From the NCBI GenBank assembly GCA_017442735.1, contig JAFRZE010000052.1, forward strand, positions 1 to 64,000: 64,000 nt of DNA, read 5' to 3'. Positions 1-7,277 of this stretch are shown piece by piece. This DNA comes from Bacillota bacterium (lineage in GTDB: Bacteria; Bacillota; Clostridia; Lachnospirales; Bianqueaceae). The notes below the pieces were generated by a model, which saw only the letters and a program-made list of their open reading frames with translations, was not told the DNA's origin and searched no databases. The stretch's first letter is position 1. Every line of letters begins with the position of its first letter. A program made the position numbers and the translations under genes.

Positions 1-1
1 A

Positions 2-268
2 ACAGGAAAGCCAATAATCCCAAAAGTTACAACCTTGATGAGTATAGCAAAAGTTATGGGGATAACTTTTGATGAGCTTATATCAATGGTAGATCCGGAC
101 ACTGAAATAACCTGGGAAAAAGAGACTCCTATCGATTTCTCTGACGAAGAGATAAAACATATACTTAAGTATAGAAAACTTGATGATCCAGGGAAAGAGG
201 CCGTGGACGTTATCCTGGATCTGCAATACAAGAGGATCTATGGCCAGGAAAAAGAATCTGCAGGATGA
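2..268 (+). CDS. C-terminal part of an XRE-type (Cro/CI-like) transcriptional regulator, cut by the window edge
   Basis: The frame is open from base 2 to the stop at 266-268, so the true start lies left of the window. The first visible residues read TGKPIIPKVTTLMSIAKVMG, which fits the last helices of a Cro/CI helix-turn-helix domain (pattern: xxPxxxTLxxIAKxxGIxxDEL). A charged tail of about 60 residues follows and ends in KESAG. Such proteins usually repress lysogeny or conjugation genes of mobile elements. The gene points towards the integrase 107 bases downstream, consistent with one regulatory-integration module. The TTG/ATG codons at 35-40 are internal and should not be taken as the start. 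The family assignment rests on a partial domain. Confidence 0.7.
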   Translation, partial: TGKPIIPKVTTLMSIAKVMGITFDELISMVDPDTEITWEKETPIDFSDEEIKHILKYRKLDDPGKEAVDVILDLQYKRIYGQEKESAG

Positions 269-288
269 TTGATTTTTACAAAGAAAGA

Positions 289-310
289 AGCCGCCGGATA
301 TCCGACGGCT
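289..310. repeat. Imperfect inverted repeat between regulator and integrase
   Basis: The arms AGCCGCCGGA and TCCGACGGCT (one mismatch) are separated by TA. There is no T-run after it on the plus strand. On the minus strand a T/C-rich stretch follows, so it could stop transcription entering from the right. It could equally be a recombinase or repressor site. The role is unknown. Confidence 0.4.
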
Positions 311-375
311 AAAGGGAATATGAATATGAAAATAACATATACTTATTATACCACATCTTAAGGGAGATTGCAATC

Positions 376-1395
376 ATGGCCAAAGCAACTAAACTCCCTT
401 CCGGATCATGGCGCGTTAAAGTATATATGGGGAAAAAGGATGGAAAGAACGTCTATGCGTCTGTTACAGCTGCAACGAAGAAAGAGGCCGAATACAAGGC
501 GGCACGGTTGTCGCTTACAAAGCGACATGGCGAGGATCCATCTTTCCTCAATGCGGCTGAACGATACATTGACGCAAAATCAAAGACCTTATCGCCAAAC
601 ACTTTGCGAGGATTTAATGTTTGCCTCAAAAGATTAGAAGATCTCTATAATGTCAGGCTTTCCCGTATCTCAACCGAAATGGTCCAGCGCATTATAAACA
701 GAATGGATCTTTCCCCTAAGACGATCAAAAACACTTACGGATTCTTCACGGCGGTCATTGAGATGTTTGATCCGGATCTCAAGTATCATGTTACGCTACC
801 GGAAAGACTGCCAAAACAATCCAGGACCCCGACAGACGATGAGGTTGTCACCCTGGTAAACGAGGCGAACGAAGAATTGTCTGTTGCGATCCAGCTGGCC
901 GCTTATGGATCATTAAGATCCGGAGAAGTATGCGCCCTATTCCCGGATTGTGTTTTTGACGATCATATCACGATAAAAAGAGTCTATGTGAAACTGGATA
1001 AAGAATGGATCCTTAAAGATTCGCCAAAGACAAAGGCTGGATACAGAGATATCCCCCTTCCTGGGCCCGTAATCGCCCGAATAAGGGCCCTTAAGACCAA
1101 AGATGGACAATTATTCCATTATCGCCCTCAAAGCCTCTATGACGCGTTTAGACGGCTTACACGAAGGCTTGATATGTATCCCTATCGGTTCCATGATCTG
1201 AGGCATTATTTTGCTACCATGTGTCACGCCAAAAATATTCCTGACAAATACATTGCCAAATTAGGCGGATGGGAAGATATTGGGACATTACAGAGGATCT
1301 ATCAGCATACAATGCCTGAGAAAATGGATGATGTTATTGATATCCTAAATAGTAGTTTTATGGAGAAATATTCCACGAAATATTCCACGAATTAA
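376..1395 (+). CDS. int: Tyrosine recombinase / integrase of a mobile element
   Basis: This 339-residue site-specific recombinase would integrate and excise the element. An N-terminal AP2-like arm-binding segment (about 1-50) with the pattern GSWRVKV..GKKDGKNVYASV is followed by a SAM-like core-binding domain (about 55-145) and a catalytic domain (about 150-320). The catalytic residues are all present: Arg181 in SLRSGEV, Lys220, His273 and Arg276 in HDLRH, Trp299 in GGWED at the second His/Trp position, and the nucleophile Tyr309 in RIYQH. It should therefore be active. GGGAG sits 8 bases before the ATG. The gene lies directly next to a tRNA-like 3' fragment, the usual place for an integrase at the end of a tRNA-targeting element. 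Its AT-richer codon use differs from rarA next door, which fits acquisition. Confidence 0.95.
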   Translation: MAKATKLPSGSWRVKVYMGKKDGKNVYASVTAATKKEAEYKAARLSLTKRHGEDPSFLNAAERYIDAKSKTLSPNTLRGFNVCLKRLEDLYNVRLSRISTEMVQRIINRMDLSPKTIKNTYGFFTAVIEMFDPDLKYHVTLPERLPKQSRTPTDDEVVTLVNEANEELSVAIQLAAYGSLRSGEVCALFPDCVFDDHITIKRVYVKLDKEWILKDSPKTKAGYRDIPLPGPVIARIRALKTKDGQLFHYRPQSLYDAFRRLTRRLDMYPYRFHDLRHYFATMCHAKNIPDKYIAKLGGWEDIGTLQRIYQHTMPEKMDDVIDILNSSFMEKYSTKYSTN

Positions 1396-1398
1396 CAG

Positions 1399-1423
1399 AA
1401 AGCCTTTATTCATGCGGCTTTTA
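1399..1423 (+). terminator. Weak terminator-like hairpin after the integrase
   Basis: AAAGCC and GGCTTT pair across an 11-base loop, followed by TTTATA. The stem is only 6 bp, so termination is tentative. Confidence 0.35.
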
Positions 1424-1433
1424 TATGCATATA

Positions 1434-1460
1434 TGACGGGTTCGAGTCCCTTCAGCTGCA
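1434..1460 (+). other. Candidate attachment site: 3' end of a tRNA or tmRNA gene (T-arm plus acceptor strand)
   Basis: The sequence holds a T-loop core GGGTTCGAGTCCC followed by TTCAGCTGCA, which reads as the 3' acceptor strand CAGCTGC with discriminator A. No upstream tRNA body exists: the bases before it are the integrase tail and its hairpin. The fragment thus looks like the duplicated 3' end left by integration into a tRNA or tmRNA gene, whose intact copy would be at the other end of the element, left of the window. The matching 5' acceptor strand would be near GCAGCTG. I cannot tell which RNA it comes from. One T-stem pair (C-T) is mismatched. Confidence 0.6.
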
Positions 1461-1472
1461 TAGGTGTTCCTT

Positions 1473-1500
1473 AGCCGCCCCGGGCGGCTTTTATCTTATC
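1473..1500 (+). terminator. Rho-independent terminator right of the attachment site
   Basis: AGCCGCC and GGCGGCT form a 7-bp GC-rich stem with a 3-base loop, followed by TTTTATCTTATC and more T. It is probably the original terminator of the RNA gene whose 3' end is copied at 1434-1460, and now also insulates rarA from the element. Confidence 0.75.
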
Positions 1501-1525
1501 TTTTTTCTCAAAAAAGGAGCTTTAG

Positions 1526-2845
1526 ATGAGTCAGATCAATCTATTCGAGGATCATCCTGTATCCACGCCTCTTCCCAGCCGTCTTCGTCCGACGACGCTC
1601 GATGAGTTTGTCGGACAGAAGCATCTTGTCGGGGAAGGCATGATTCTTCGTCAGATGATCCAGCGGGATGATATTTCATCCATGATCTTCTGGGGACCTC
1701 CCGGCGTCGGAAAGACCACACTAGCCCGCATCATCGCCAATCAGACCAAATCGGAATTCGTGGATTTCAGTGCCGTGACAAGCGGGATCAAGGAAATCAA
1801 GGAAGTGATGGCCCACGCGGATCAGAGCCGTCTTCTGGGCGTTAGGACCGTTTTGTTCGTCGATGAGATCCATCGCTTCAATAAAGCCCAGCAGGACGCT
1901 TTTCTTCCGTACGTGGAAAAAGGAAGTATTATTCTGATCGGAGCGACGACCGAAAACCCTTCATTTGAGGTCAACAGCGCTCTTTTGTCCCGCTGCCGCG
2001 TTTTTGTTTTGAAACAGCTGACGGAAGATGATCTGGCCGAGCTGCTTAACCGGGCCATTGTCCATCCGCAGGGATATAAGGATCAGAATGTTACCATTAC
2101 GGACGATCAGATCCGGGTCATTGCCCGCTTCGCCAACGGCGATGCCCGTACCGCGCTGAATACGCTGGAAATGGCCGTTCTGAACGGTCAGATCTCCAGC
2201 CAGGGGATCCTGGTGACGGATGAGATCATCAGCCAGTGTACGAATCGCCGCTCCCTGCTCTACGACAAGTCGGGAGAAGAACATTACAATCTTATATCCG
2301 CACTTCATAAATCCATGCGCAATTCCGATCCCGACGCGGCTGTTTATTATATGCATCGTATGCTGCAGGGAGGCGAAGAACCACTGTACATCGCGAGGCG
2401 TCTGATCCGCTTTGCCAGTGAGGATGTGGGTCTTGCCGACCCGCAGGCACTGCCGCTTTGTGTTGCCGCCTATCAGGCCTGCCATTTTATCGGCATGCCG
2501 GAATGTGACGTCAATCTGGCGGAAGCCGTTGTATATCTGAGCATGACGGCCAAATCGAACGCCCTGTATGTCGCGAGTGAGGAAGCAAAACGGGATATCC
2601 GCGAAAAACCGCTGGAACCGGTACCCCTCCAGATCCGGAATGCCCCTACCAAACTTATGGAAGATCTTCACTACGGCGAAGGGTACGAATACGCCCACAA
2701 TACGGAAGAAAAGCTCACCAAAATGGTATGCCTGCCGGATTCTTTGAAGGATCGACGCTACTACCGGCCAGCCGGTCAGGGACGCGAGAAAGCCATCAAA
2801 GAACGGCTCGAAGCCATCCTCGCCTGGAAAAAACAGGAAGAATAA
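1526..2845 (+). CDS. rarA: Replication-associated recombination protein RarA (MgsA), AAA+ ATPase
   Basis: This 439-residue protein is of normal length for the family. It is a clamp-loader-like AAA+ ATPase that acts at stalled or blocked replication forks with SSB. Visible motifs are Walker A GPPGVGKT (57-64), Walker B VLFVDEIHRFNK (Asp113, Glu114), sensor 1 ATTENPSFEVN (140-150) and the arginine finger in LLSRC (Arg156). The C-terminal half carries the family's RarA tetramerisation region with RRLIRFASEDVG and a final KDRRYYRP segment. AGGAG lies 6 bases before the ATG. The gene stands alone between the element end and a strong terminator. Confidence 0.95.
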   Translation: MSQINLFEDHPVSTPLPSRLRPTTLDEFVGQKHLVGEGMILRQMIQRDDISSMIFWGPPGVGKTTLARIIANQTKSEFVDFSAVTSGIKEIKEVMAHADQSRLLGVRTVLFVDEIHRFNKAQQDAFLPYVEKGSIILIGATTENPSFEVNSALLSRCRVFVLKQLTEDDLAELLNRAIVHPQGYKDQNVTITDDQIRVIARFANGDARTALNTLEMAVLNGQISSQGILVTDEIISQCTNRRSLLYDKSGEEHYNLISALHKSMRNSDPDAAVYYMHRMLQGGEEPLYIARRLIRFASEDVGLADPQALPLCVAAYQACHFIGMPECDVNLAEAVVYLSMTAKSNALYVASEEAKRDIREKPLEPVPLQIRNAPTKLMEDLHYGEGYEYAHNTEEKLTKMVCLPDSLKDRRYYRPAGQGREKAIKERLEAILAWKKQEE

Positions 2846-2850
2846 GCAAA

Positions 2851-2897
2851 AGAACCCAGGACAAAAACTTTCGTCCTGGGTTCTTAGCGTTTTTTTA
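2851..2897. terminator. Bidirectional terminator between rarA and the oad operon
   Basis: A perfect 12-bp stem (AGAACCCAGGAC at 2851-2862, GTCCTGGGTTCT at 2873-2884) with a 10-base loop is followed by GCGTTTTTTT on the plus strand. TTTGCTTATT follows on the minus strand. It serves two convergent transcripts. Confidence 0.9.
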
Positions 2898-2907
2898 ATA
2901 ATAGTTC

Positions 2908-4341
2908 TTACTTCCCGGAATCCTGCACATACAGTCTTCTGACTTCCGGTTCTTTCTTCTCTTCTTTCTTCGGCGCCGCGGCTTCTTCTGCCTTGCCGTC
3001 ACGCCAGTCAAAGAATTTCAGCGCGACCTGCGGGAACAGCGCGTAGGAAAGAACATCTTCTTCCTTGTGCGCTTTATCTCCAAGCTCTTCTTTGTATTTC
3101 TCATACTCGGGACCGATCAGGTCTGCCGGACGGCAGGTAATGATCTCTTCCGGCTTGATGCCCGCTTTCGCGCGGACTTCTTCATTGATCTCACCGGGAA
3201 CCTTACCGTATTCGCCCTTCAGAACGCCTTTGGCTTCCTTGGTGACCATCTTGTAGCGTTCACCGGTCAGTACGTTCAGCACGGCCTGAGAACCGACGAT
3301 CTGGGAGGTCGGCGTAACGAGCGGCAGATAACCGAAATCTTTTCTGACTCTCGGAACTTCCGCCAGCACATCGTAGTATTTATCTTCCTGCTTTGCCTGA
3401 GCCAGCTGGGAGATCAGGTTGGAAAGCATACCGCCGGGAACCTGATACAGAAGCGTATTCGTATCTACGCGAAGCACTTTCGTATTCAGGGATCCTTCAT
3501 CCTGCAGTCTCTGCGCGACTTTACGGAAATGGACAGCCGCTTTGGAAAGCTGCTTGAGATCCAGTCCGGTATCACGCTCGGTGCCCTGCAGTGTCGCGAC
3601 CAGAGATTCGGTGGTCGGCTGCGCTGTACCGTTGGCCATGGGAGACAGGGCGGTATCAACGATATCGACACCGGCTTCCGCGGCTTTCAGATAGACCATG
3701 TCGCCCGTACCGGTCGTATTGTGGGTATGCAGGTGAAGCGGGATGGAGAGTTCGCTCTTCAGTCTCTTGACCAGGCTGTATGCCGCGTAAGGAAGCAGCA
3801 GGTTCGCCATATCCTTGATCGCGATAGTGTCGGCGCCCATATCCTGCAGCTGGCAGGCAAGGCGTACGAAATAATCCTCATCGTGAACAGGGCTGATGGT
3901 ATAGCTGATACAGGCTTCTACCGTACCGCCATAGTATTTGGTATATTTCATGGCCGCTTCCATGTTGCGCGGGTCGTTCAGCGCGTCAAAGATACGGACC
4001 ACCTGGATACCGTTTTCGATCGATTTTTTACAAAACTGCTCTACGACGTCATCCGCGTAGTGCTTATAGCCCAGAAGGTTCTGGCCGCGCAGCAGCATCT
4101 GCAGCGGGGTCTTCGGCATGGCCTTTTTCAGGGCTCTTAATCTCTCCCACGGATCCTCGTTGAGGAAACGCATGCAGGAATCAAAGGTAGCGCCGCCCCA
4201 GCACTCCAGAGACCAGTAGCCAATGTTGTCCAGGATCTCGCAGGCAGGGAGCATATCTTCCGTACGCATACGGGTCGCCGCCTGGGACTGATGTGCGTCA
4301 CGCAGGATAGTATCGGTAATTCTTAATGGATTGTTTGCCAT
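2908..4341 (-). CDS. oadA: Oxaloacetate decarboxylase alpha chain, carboxyltransferase domain without its own biotin domain (or pyruvate carboxylase B-like subunit)
   Basis: It transfers the carboxyl group of oxaloacetate to the biotin carrier, giving pyruvate. The DRE-TIM fold motif ITDTILRDAHQS is at the N-terminus, the lysine to be carboxylated sits in AIKDM, and the metal ligands are in HLHTHNTTG. A conserved C-terminal carboxylase domain follows, then a Lys/Glu/Ala-rich tail ending at VQDSGK. The usual C-terminal biotinyl domain is absent and is encoded two genes upstream (5661-6008). AGGAGG lies 9 bases before this ATG but only 3 before an ATG two codons earlier, so I use the later start. 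It is the last gene of a four-gene operon with the membrane pump, which favours oxaloacetate decarboxylase over pyruvate carboxylase. Confidence 0.9.
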   Translation of the reverse strand: MANNPLRITDTILRDAHQSQAATRMRTEDMLPACEILDNIGYWSLECWGGATFDSCMRFLNEDPWERLRALKKAMPKTPLQMLLRGQNLLGYKHYADDVVEQFCKKSIENGIQVVRIFDALNDPRNMEAAMKYTKYYGGTVEACISYTISPVHDEDYFVRLACQLQDMGADTIAIKDMANLLLPYAAYSLVKRLKSELSIPLHLHTHNTTGTGDMVYLKAAEAGVDIVDTALSPMANGTAQPTTESLVATLQGTERDTGLDLKQLSKAAVHFRKVAQRLQDEGSLNTKVLRVDTNTLLYQVPGGMLSNLISQLAQAKQEDKYYDVLAEVPRVRKDFGYLPLVTPTSQIVGSQAVLNVLTGERYKMVTKEAKGVLKGEYGKVPGEINEEVRAKAGIKPEEIITCRPADLIGPEYEKYKEELGDKAHKEEDVLSYALFPQVALKFFDWRDGKAEEAAAPKKEEKKEPEVRRLYVQDSGK

Positions 4342-4362
4342 ATTCATAAGCCTCCTCGAACC

Positions 4363-5619
4363 TTATCCGAACAGTGCCATCAGCACACCGGCAGCGATCG
4401 CGGAACCGATAACGCCGGCCACGTTGGGACCCATGGCGTGCATCAGCAGGAAGTTGCCGGGTTTCGCTTTCTGACCGACGGTATTGGAAACACGTGCGGC
4501 CATCGGAACGGCCGAAACACCGGCGGAACCGATCAGCGGGTTGATCTTTTCTTTCAGGAACAGGTTCATAAATTTCGCGAGAAGCACACCACCGGCAGAG
4601 CCGCAACCGAACGCGACGATACCCATCGCCATGATGCCAAGGGTACGAAGGGAGAGGAAGGTGTTGGCAGTCGCTGTCGCACCGACAGAAATACCGAGAA
4701 AGATGGTAACGATGTTCATCATCTCGTTCTGCGCGGTCTTGGAAAGACGCTCGGTCACACCGCTCTCCTTCAGGAGGTTACCGAACATCAGACAGCCGAT
4801 CAGAGGTGCGGCGGAAGGTACCAGGAAGGAAACGAAAACAGTAACGACGATCGGGAAAATGATCTTCTCGACTTTGCGTACGGGACGCAGCTGTTTCATC
4901 GTGATCTCGCGTTCTTCCTTGGTCGTCAGCGCTTTCATGATAGGCGGCTGAATGACCGGGACCAGTGCCATGTAGGAATAAGCCGCGACAGCGATCGGAC
5001 CCAGCAGATCCGGTGCCAGCCTTGAAGTAACGTAGATGGCCGTAGGACCATCCGCGCCGCCGATGATACCGATGGAAGCTGCCTCATTGGGCAGGAATCC
5101 CAGCAGTGAGGACGCAGCGATAAAGGTAAGGAAAATACCAAGCTGCGCTGCGGCACCGAGCAGAAGGCTCTTCGGGTTGGCGATCAGCGGACCGAAATCG
5201 GTCATCGCGCCGACGCCCATAAAGATCAAACAGGGATAGATGCCAAGCTTAACGCCAAGATAAAGAATATCGATCAGGCCTGCCGATACGCTCTGTCCGA
5301 CAGGGATCTGAGAATAGACACTCTGCGCGACACCGACGGCTGCCATATGGTCGGCCAGTTCCTGTGTCATTTCCGCACCGTGAAGAATGTCCCAGTTTAC
5401 GTGTCCGCCGGCAAAGAAGATCTCATGAAACATCTCCGCGCCGGGAAGGTTGGTGAGCAGCATACCGAAGGAGATCGGTAAAAGCAAGAGCGGCTCAAAC
5501 TGCTTTTTGATAGCCAGATACATCAGAATGAAAGCGATCACGATCATGATCAGCTGTCTGGGATCACTGCCTACCAAATAGAATCCTGTTTGTTTCAGGA
5601 AATTAAGGATATATTCCAT
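4363..5619 (-). CDS. oadB: Sodium-pumping decarboxylase beta subunit (OadB/MmdB family)
   Basis: This 418-residue membrane protein decarboxylates carboxybiotin and couples the step to sodium export. It is hydrophobic throughout, with about ten predicted membrane segments. The family signature IGGADGPTAIYVTSRLAP is at 187-203, with Asp190 at the place of the sodium-binding and proton-supplying aspartate of the family. The C-terminal NTVGQK...AMGPNVAGVIGSA block is also typical. OadB and MmdB cannot be separated by this subunit alone. The neighbouring 5S-type carboxyltransferase decides for oxaloacetate as substrate. It lies 21 bases upstream of oadA and 41 bases downstream of the biotin carrier. 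Confidence 0.93.
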   Translation of the reverse strand: MEYILNFLKQTGFYLVGSDPRQLIMIVIAFILMYLAIKKQFEPLLLLPISFGMLLTNLPGAEMFHEIFFAGGHVNWDILHGAEMTQELADHMAAVGVAQSVYSQIPVGQSVSAGLIDILYLGVKLGIYPCLIFMGVGAMTDFGPLIANPKSLLLGAAAQLGIFLTFIAASSLLGFLPNEAASIGIIGGADGPTAIYVTSRLAPDLLGPIAVAAYSYMALVPVIQPPIMKALTTKEEREITMKQLRPVRKVEKIIFPIVVTVFVSFLVPSAAPLIGCLMFGNLLKESGVTERLSKTAQNEMMNIVTIFLGISVGATATANTFLSLRTLGIMAMGIVAFGCGSAGGVLLAKFMNLFLKEKINPLIGSAGVSAVPMAARVSNTVGQKAKPGNFLLMHAMGPNVAGVIGSAIAAGVLMALFG

Positions 5620-5660
5620 TTGACAAGCTCCTTTTCAAGTTATCGGAAAAAGGGCTCTGC

Positions 5661-6008
5661 TCAGGAAAGAACGACCAGAACAGCGCCTGATTCGACGGTG
5701 GATCCCTTGGTAACATTGATCGAGGCGACGGTTCCGTCGACCGGAGCCTGGATCTCATTTTCCATCTTCATGGCTTCCAGAATCACCAGCGTCTGACCGG
5801 CAGCGACCATCTGGCCCTGCGCGACCTTCACGTCCAGGATATTGCCGGGCATGGGAGCAGTAACAGAAGTTCCGCCGGCAGGAGCAGCCGCCTTAGGTGC
5901 TTCTTCTTTCGCGGGTGCAGCCTTGGGGGCGAAATCCTCGCCTTCTTTCAAGGCCTCTAACGTAATCTCGTAATCCGTACCGTTGACATTGACCAGATAC
6001 TTTTTCAT
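5661..6008 (-). CDS. Biotin carrier protein of the decarboxylase (free-standing biotinyl subunit)
   Basis: A 115-residue protein. It starts with a short segment typical of OadA/MmdC carriers ([18 protein letters not shown]), followed by an Ala/Pro/Lys-rich hinge (about 24-46) and a biotinyl domain (about 48-115). The biotin attachment motif EAMKM puts the modified lysine at 81. It shuttles the carboxyl group from the cytosolic transferase (oadA) to the membrane subunit (oadB). A separate carrier gene is the arrangement known from methylmalonyl-CoA decarboxylase (MmdC), whereas classical Klebsiella OadA has it fused. The position between the OadG-like and OadB genes supports one complex. Confidence 0.92.
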   Translation of the reverse strand: MKKYLVNVNGTDYEITLEALKEGEDFAPKAAPAKEEAPKAAAPAGGTSVTAPMPGNILDVKVAQGQMVAAGQTLVILEAMKMENEIQAPVDGTVASINVTKGSTVESGAVLVVLS

Positions 6009-6028
6009 GGTTGATTTCCTCTCTGCAA

Positions 6029-6334
6029 TCAGATTTTTTTGATTGAAATGATTTGGATTTTGTTGATATCGGTCCCCAGTTCCTCCGCGATAGCTGCTGA
6101 AACAGCCGCGACGAATTCAGGACGATTCGGAATTTCCCCGGAAGAAGCACGAGCTGCAGGCGCTGCAGGCGCAGCAGGAAGCGGCGGTGTGATCGACTCA
6201 CCCGGTTTATCCTTGACCAGAACACCGATGATCTTTCCCAGAAGCCAGATCAGAAAAATGATACAGATCAGACCAAAGAAAACGACCCCGAGTCCCATGG
6301 CTATAACAAGACCGTTGGAGATGCTTAGAAGCAC
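6029..6334 (-). CDS. oadG: OadG-family small membrane subunit of the decarboxylase
   Basis: A 101-residue protein with one N-terminal membrane helix (about 5-35), then a Pro/Ala linker (about 48-62) and a cytosolic C-terminal segment. That segment ([16 protein letters not shown]) resembles the C-terminus of clostridial OadG and MmdD proteins. In this family the small subunit anchors and assembles the complex. The start is GTG, with AGGAGG 7 bases upstream. An internal ATG at codon 13 would remove part of the helix and is unlikely. It is the first gene of the operon. I see no convincing promoter in the 64 bases before it. Confidence 0.8.
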   Translation of the reverse strand: MLLSISNGLVIAMGLGVVFFGLICIIFLIWLLGKIIGVLVKDKPGESITPPLPAAPAAPAARASSGEIPNRPEFVAAVSAAIAEELGTDINKIQIISIKKI

Positions 6335-6398
6335 GATAGATCCTCCTTTCCCTATCTTAGCATACTTGAATTAATTCTATCATGAACCAACGTAAATA

Positions 6399-7139
6399 TC
6401 AACTAAAAATCTGCCTCATCCGGTCGACTTTTGATTTGGACAGACCGCTTGCCCGGCTCAGCTGACGGACACTGATCCTCCTGTCCTGAAGAAGTGATCT
6501 GACCGCGCCCATAAGACATTCTTCTTCCCCGATCAGAGGATCTTTTTCTCTTATTTTTTCGCGCGCTCTTTCCAGCTTCTGCCTGACTTCCTCATCCGAA
6601 AAAGCGCCTCTTTCCGGCTTTTCCCGGAGTATCCCATCTTCCGATGATGGAAACAGCGCTCCGGAAAAACCAAACCGGGTCTCATCCAGGATCGTTTTCG
6701 TATCGATCTGCGGATCCAGCCGAAAGTATTCGCGGTAAGAACTGAATCGGCGAAAATGTCCTTTCCTGTCCCGATGCAGCATTTGTACAAGTCGGATCAG
6801 CTTTCTTCGGTCCGTGATCTTTTCGCTGATATACCGGTCACGAAAGATCCGGATACGGTCCACCGCGTAATGGTTTCTGAAGTAACGGCTGTAACTGATC
6901 CCAAGCCTTTTCATAAAGTCCGCCATCTGACCTTTGGATGTCGTCTCCAGGACCAGATGTGCTGTGTTATCCTCGATCAGGTATGCGTAGACCAGGATCT
7001 GTGTCTCCTTTCGATAAGACCAGATCCTGCTGATATAGGCTGTTTTGTCTGTGTCTTTTAAAAAAACCGGGCAGTTTTGATAACCGGAGACCACGATATG
7101 ATAGATCCCTGCTGAATCGTTTCTGGCTGTTTTTGGCAT
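6399..7139 (-). CDS. REP-associated tyrosine transposase (Y1/RAYT-like) with altered HUH motif and C-terminal helix-turn-helix
   Basis: The start MPKTARNDSAGIYHIVVSGYQN is the family's N-terminus, and AGGGAGGAG lies 8 bases before this ATG, so longer frames are rejected. The family is a single-strand-specific transposase related to IS200/IS605 TnpA. The usual metal-binding NHVHLL is here NTAHLV (Thr59, His61), so the first His of the HxH pair is missing. The Tyr region ISYSRYFRNHY (Tyr83/Tyr86) remains. From about 205 the protein has a DnaA-C/HTH-like end, ISVRQLSRASGLSKSKVDR. I infer a non-transposing, perhaps regulatory derivative. No matching REP palindromes or terminal hairpins are visible on either side. 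Confidence 0.75.
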   Translation of the reverse strand: MPKTARNDSAGIYHIVVSGYQNCPVFLKDTDKTAYISRIWSYRKETQILVYAYLIEDNTAHLVLETTSKGQMADFMKRLGISYSRYFRNHYAVDRIRIFRDRYISEKITDRRKLIRLVQMLHRDRKGHFRRFSSYREYFRLDPQIDTKTILDETRFGFSGALFPSSEDGILREKPERGAFSDEEVRQKLERAREKIREKDPLIGEEECLMGAVRSLLQDRRISVRQLSRASGLSKSKVDRMRQIFS

Positions 7140-7216
7140 GATCCTGACTCCTCCCTGGTAGAGATAACATCCAATCATAGCAGAAGTATCCGCAAATGCC
7201 ATAAACAGCGCGTTCA

Positions 7217-7248
7217 GAAAAAAAGAAAACCTGAACGATCCGTTCAGG
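7217..7248 (-). terminator. Terminator of the MFS-polA-...-ftsY operon
   Basis: CCTGAACG and CGTTCAGG form a perfect 8-bp stem with loop ATC. On the minus strand it runs into TTTTCTTTTTTTC. It lies 30 bases after the ftsY stop. Confidence 0.88.
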
Positions 7249-7277
7249 TCCACTCATCTTTTTTAGGTTTTTAAAGG

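Noticed and set aside
289-310. Rho-independent terminator for the XRE gene on the plus strand
   Set aside because: There is no T-run after the stem on that strand, so it is listed only as an inverted repeat.
1434-1460. Calling this a complete tRNA gene
   Set aside because: Only the T-arm and 3' acceptor strand are present. The upstream bases are the integrase end and a hairpin, with no anticodon or D arm.
1961-2698. A 245-codon frame opposite rarA
   Set aside because: The composition is unlike a globular protein and the plus-strand gene is a clear RarA with all motifs.
7140-7257. Upstream extension of the REP-transposase relative by 38 codons
   Set aside because: The extension would run through the ftsY terminator, and a strong ribosome site and the family's usual N-terminus both point to the ATG at 7139.
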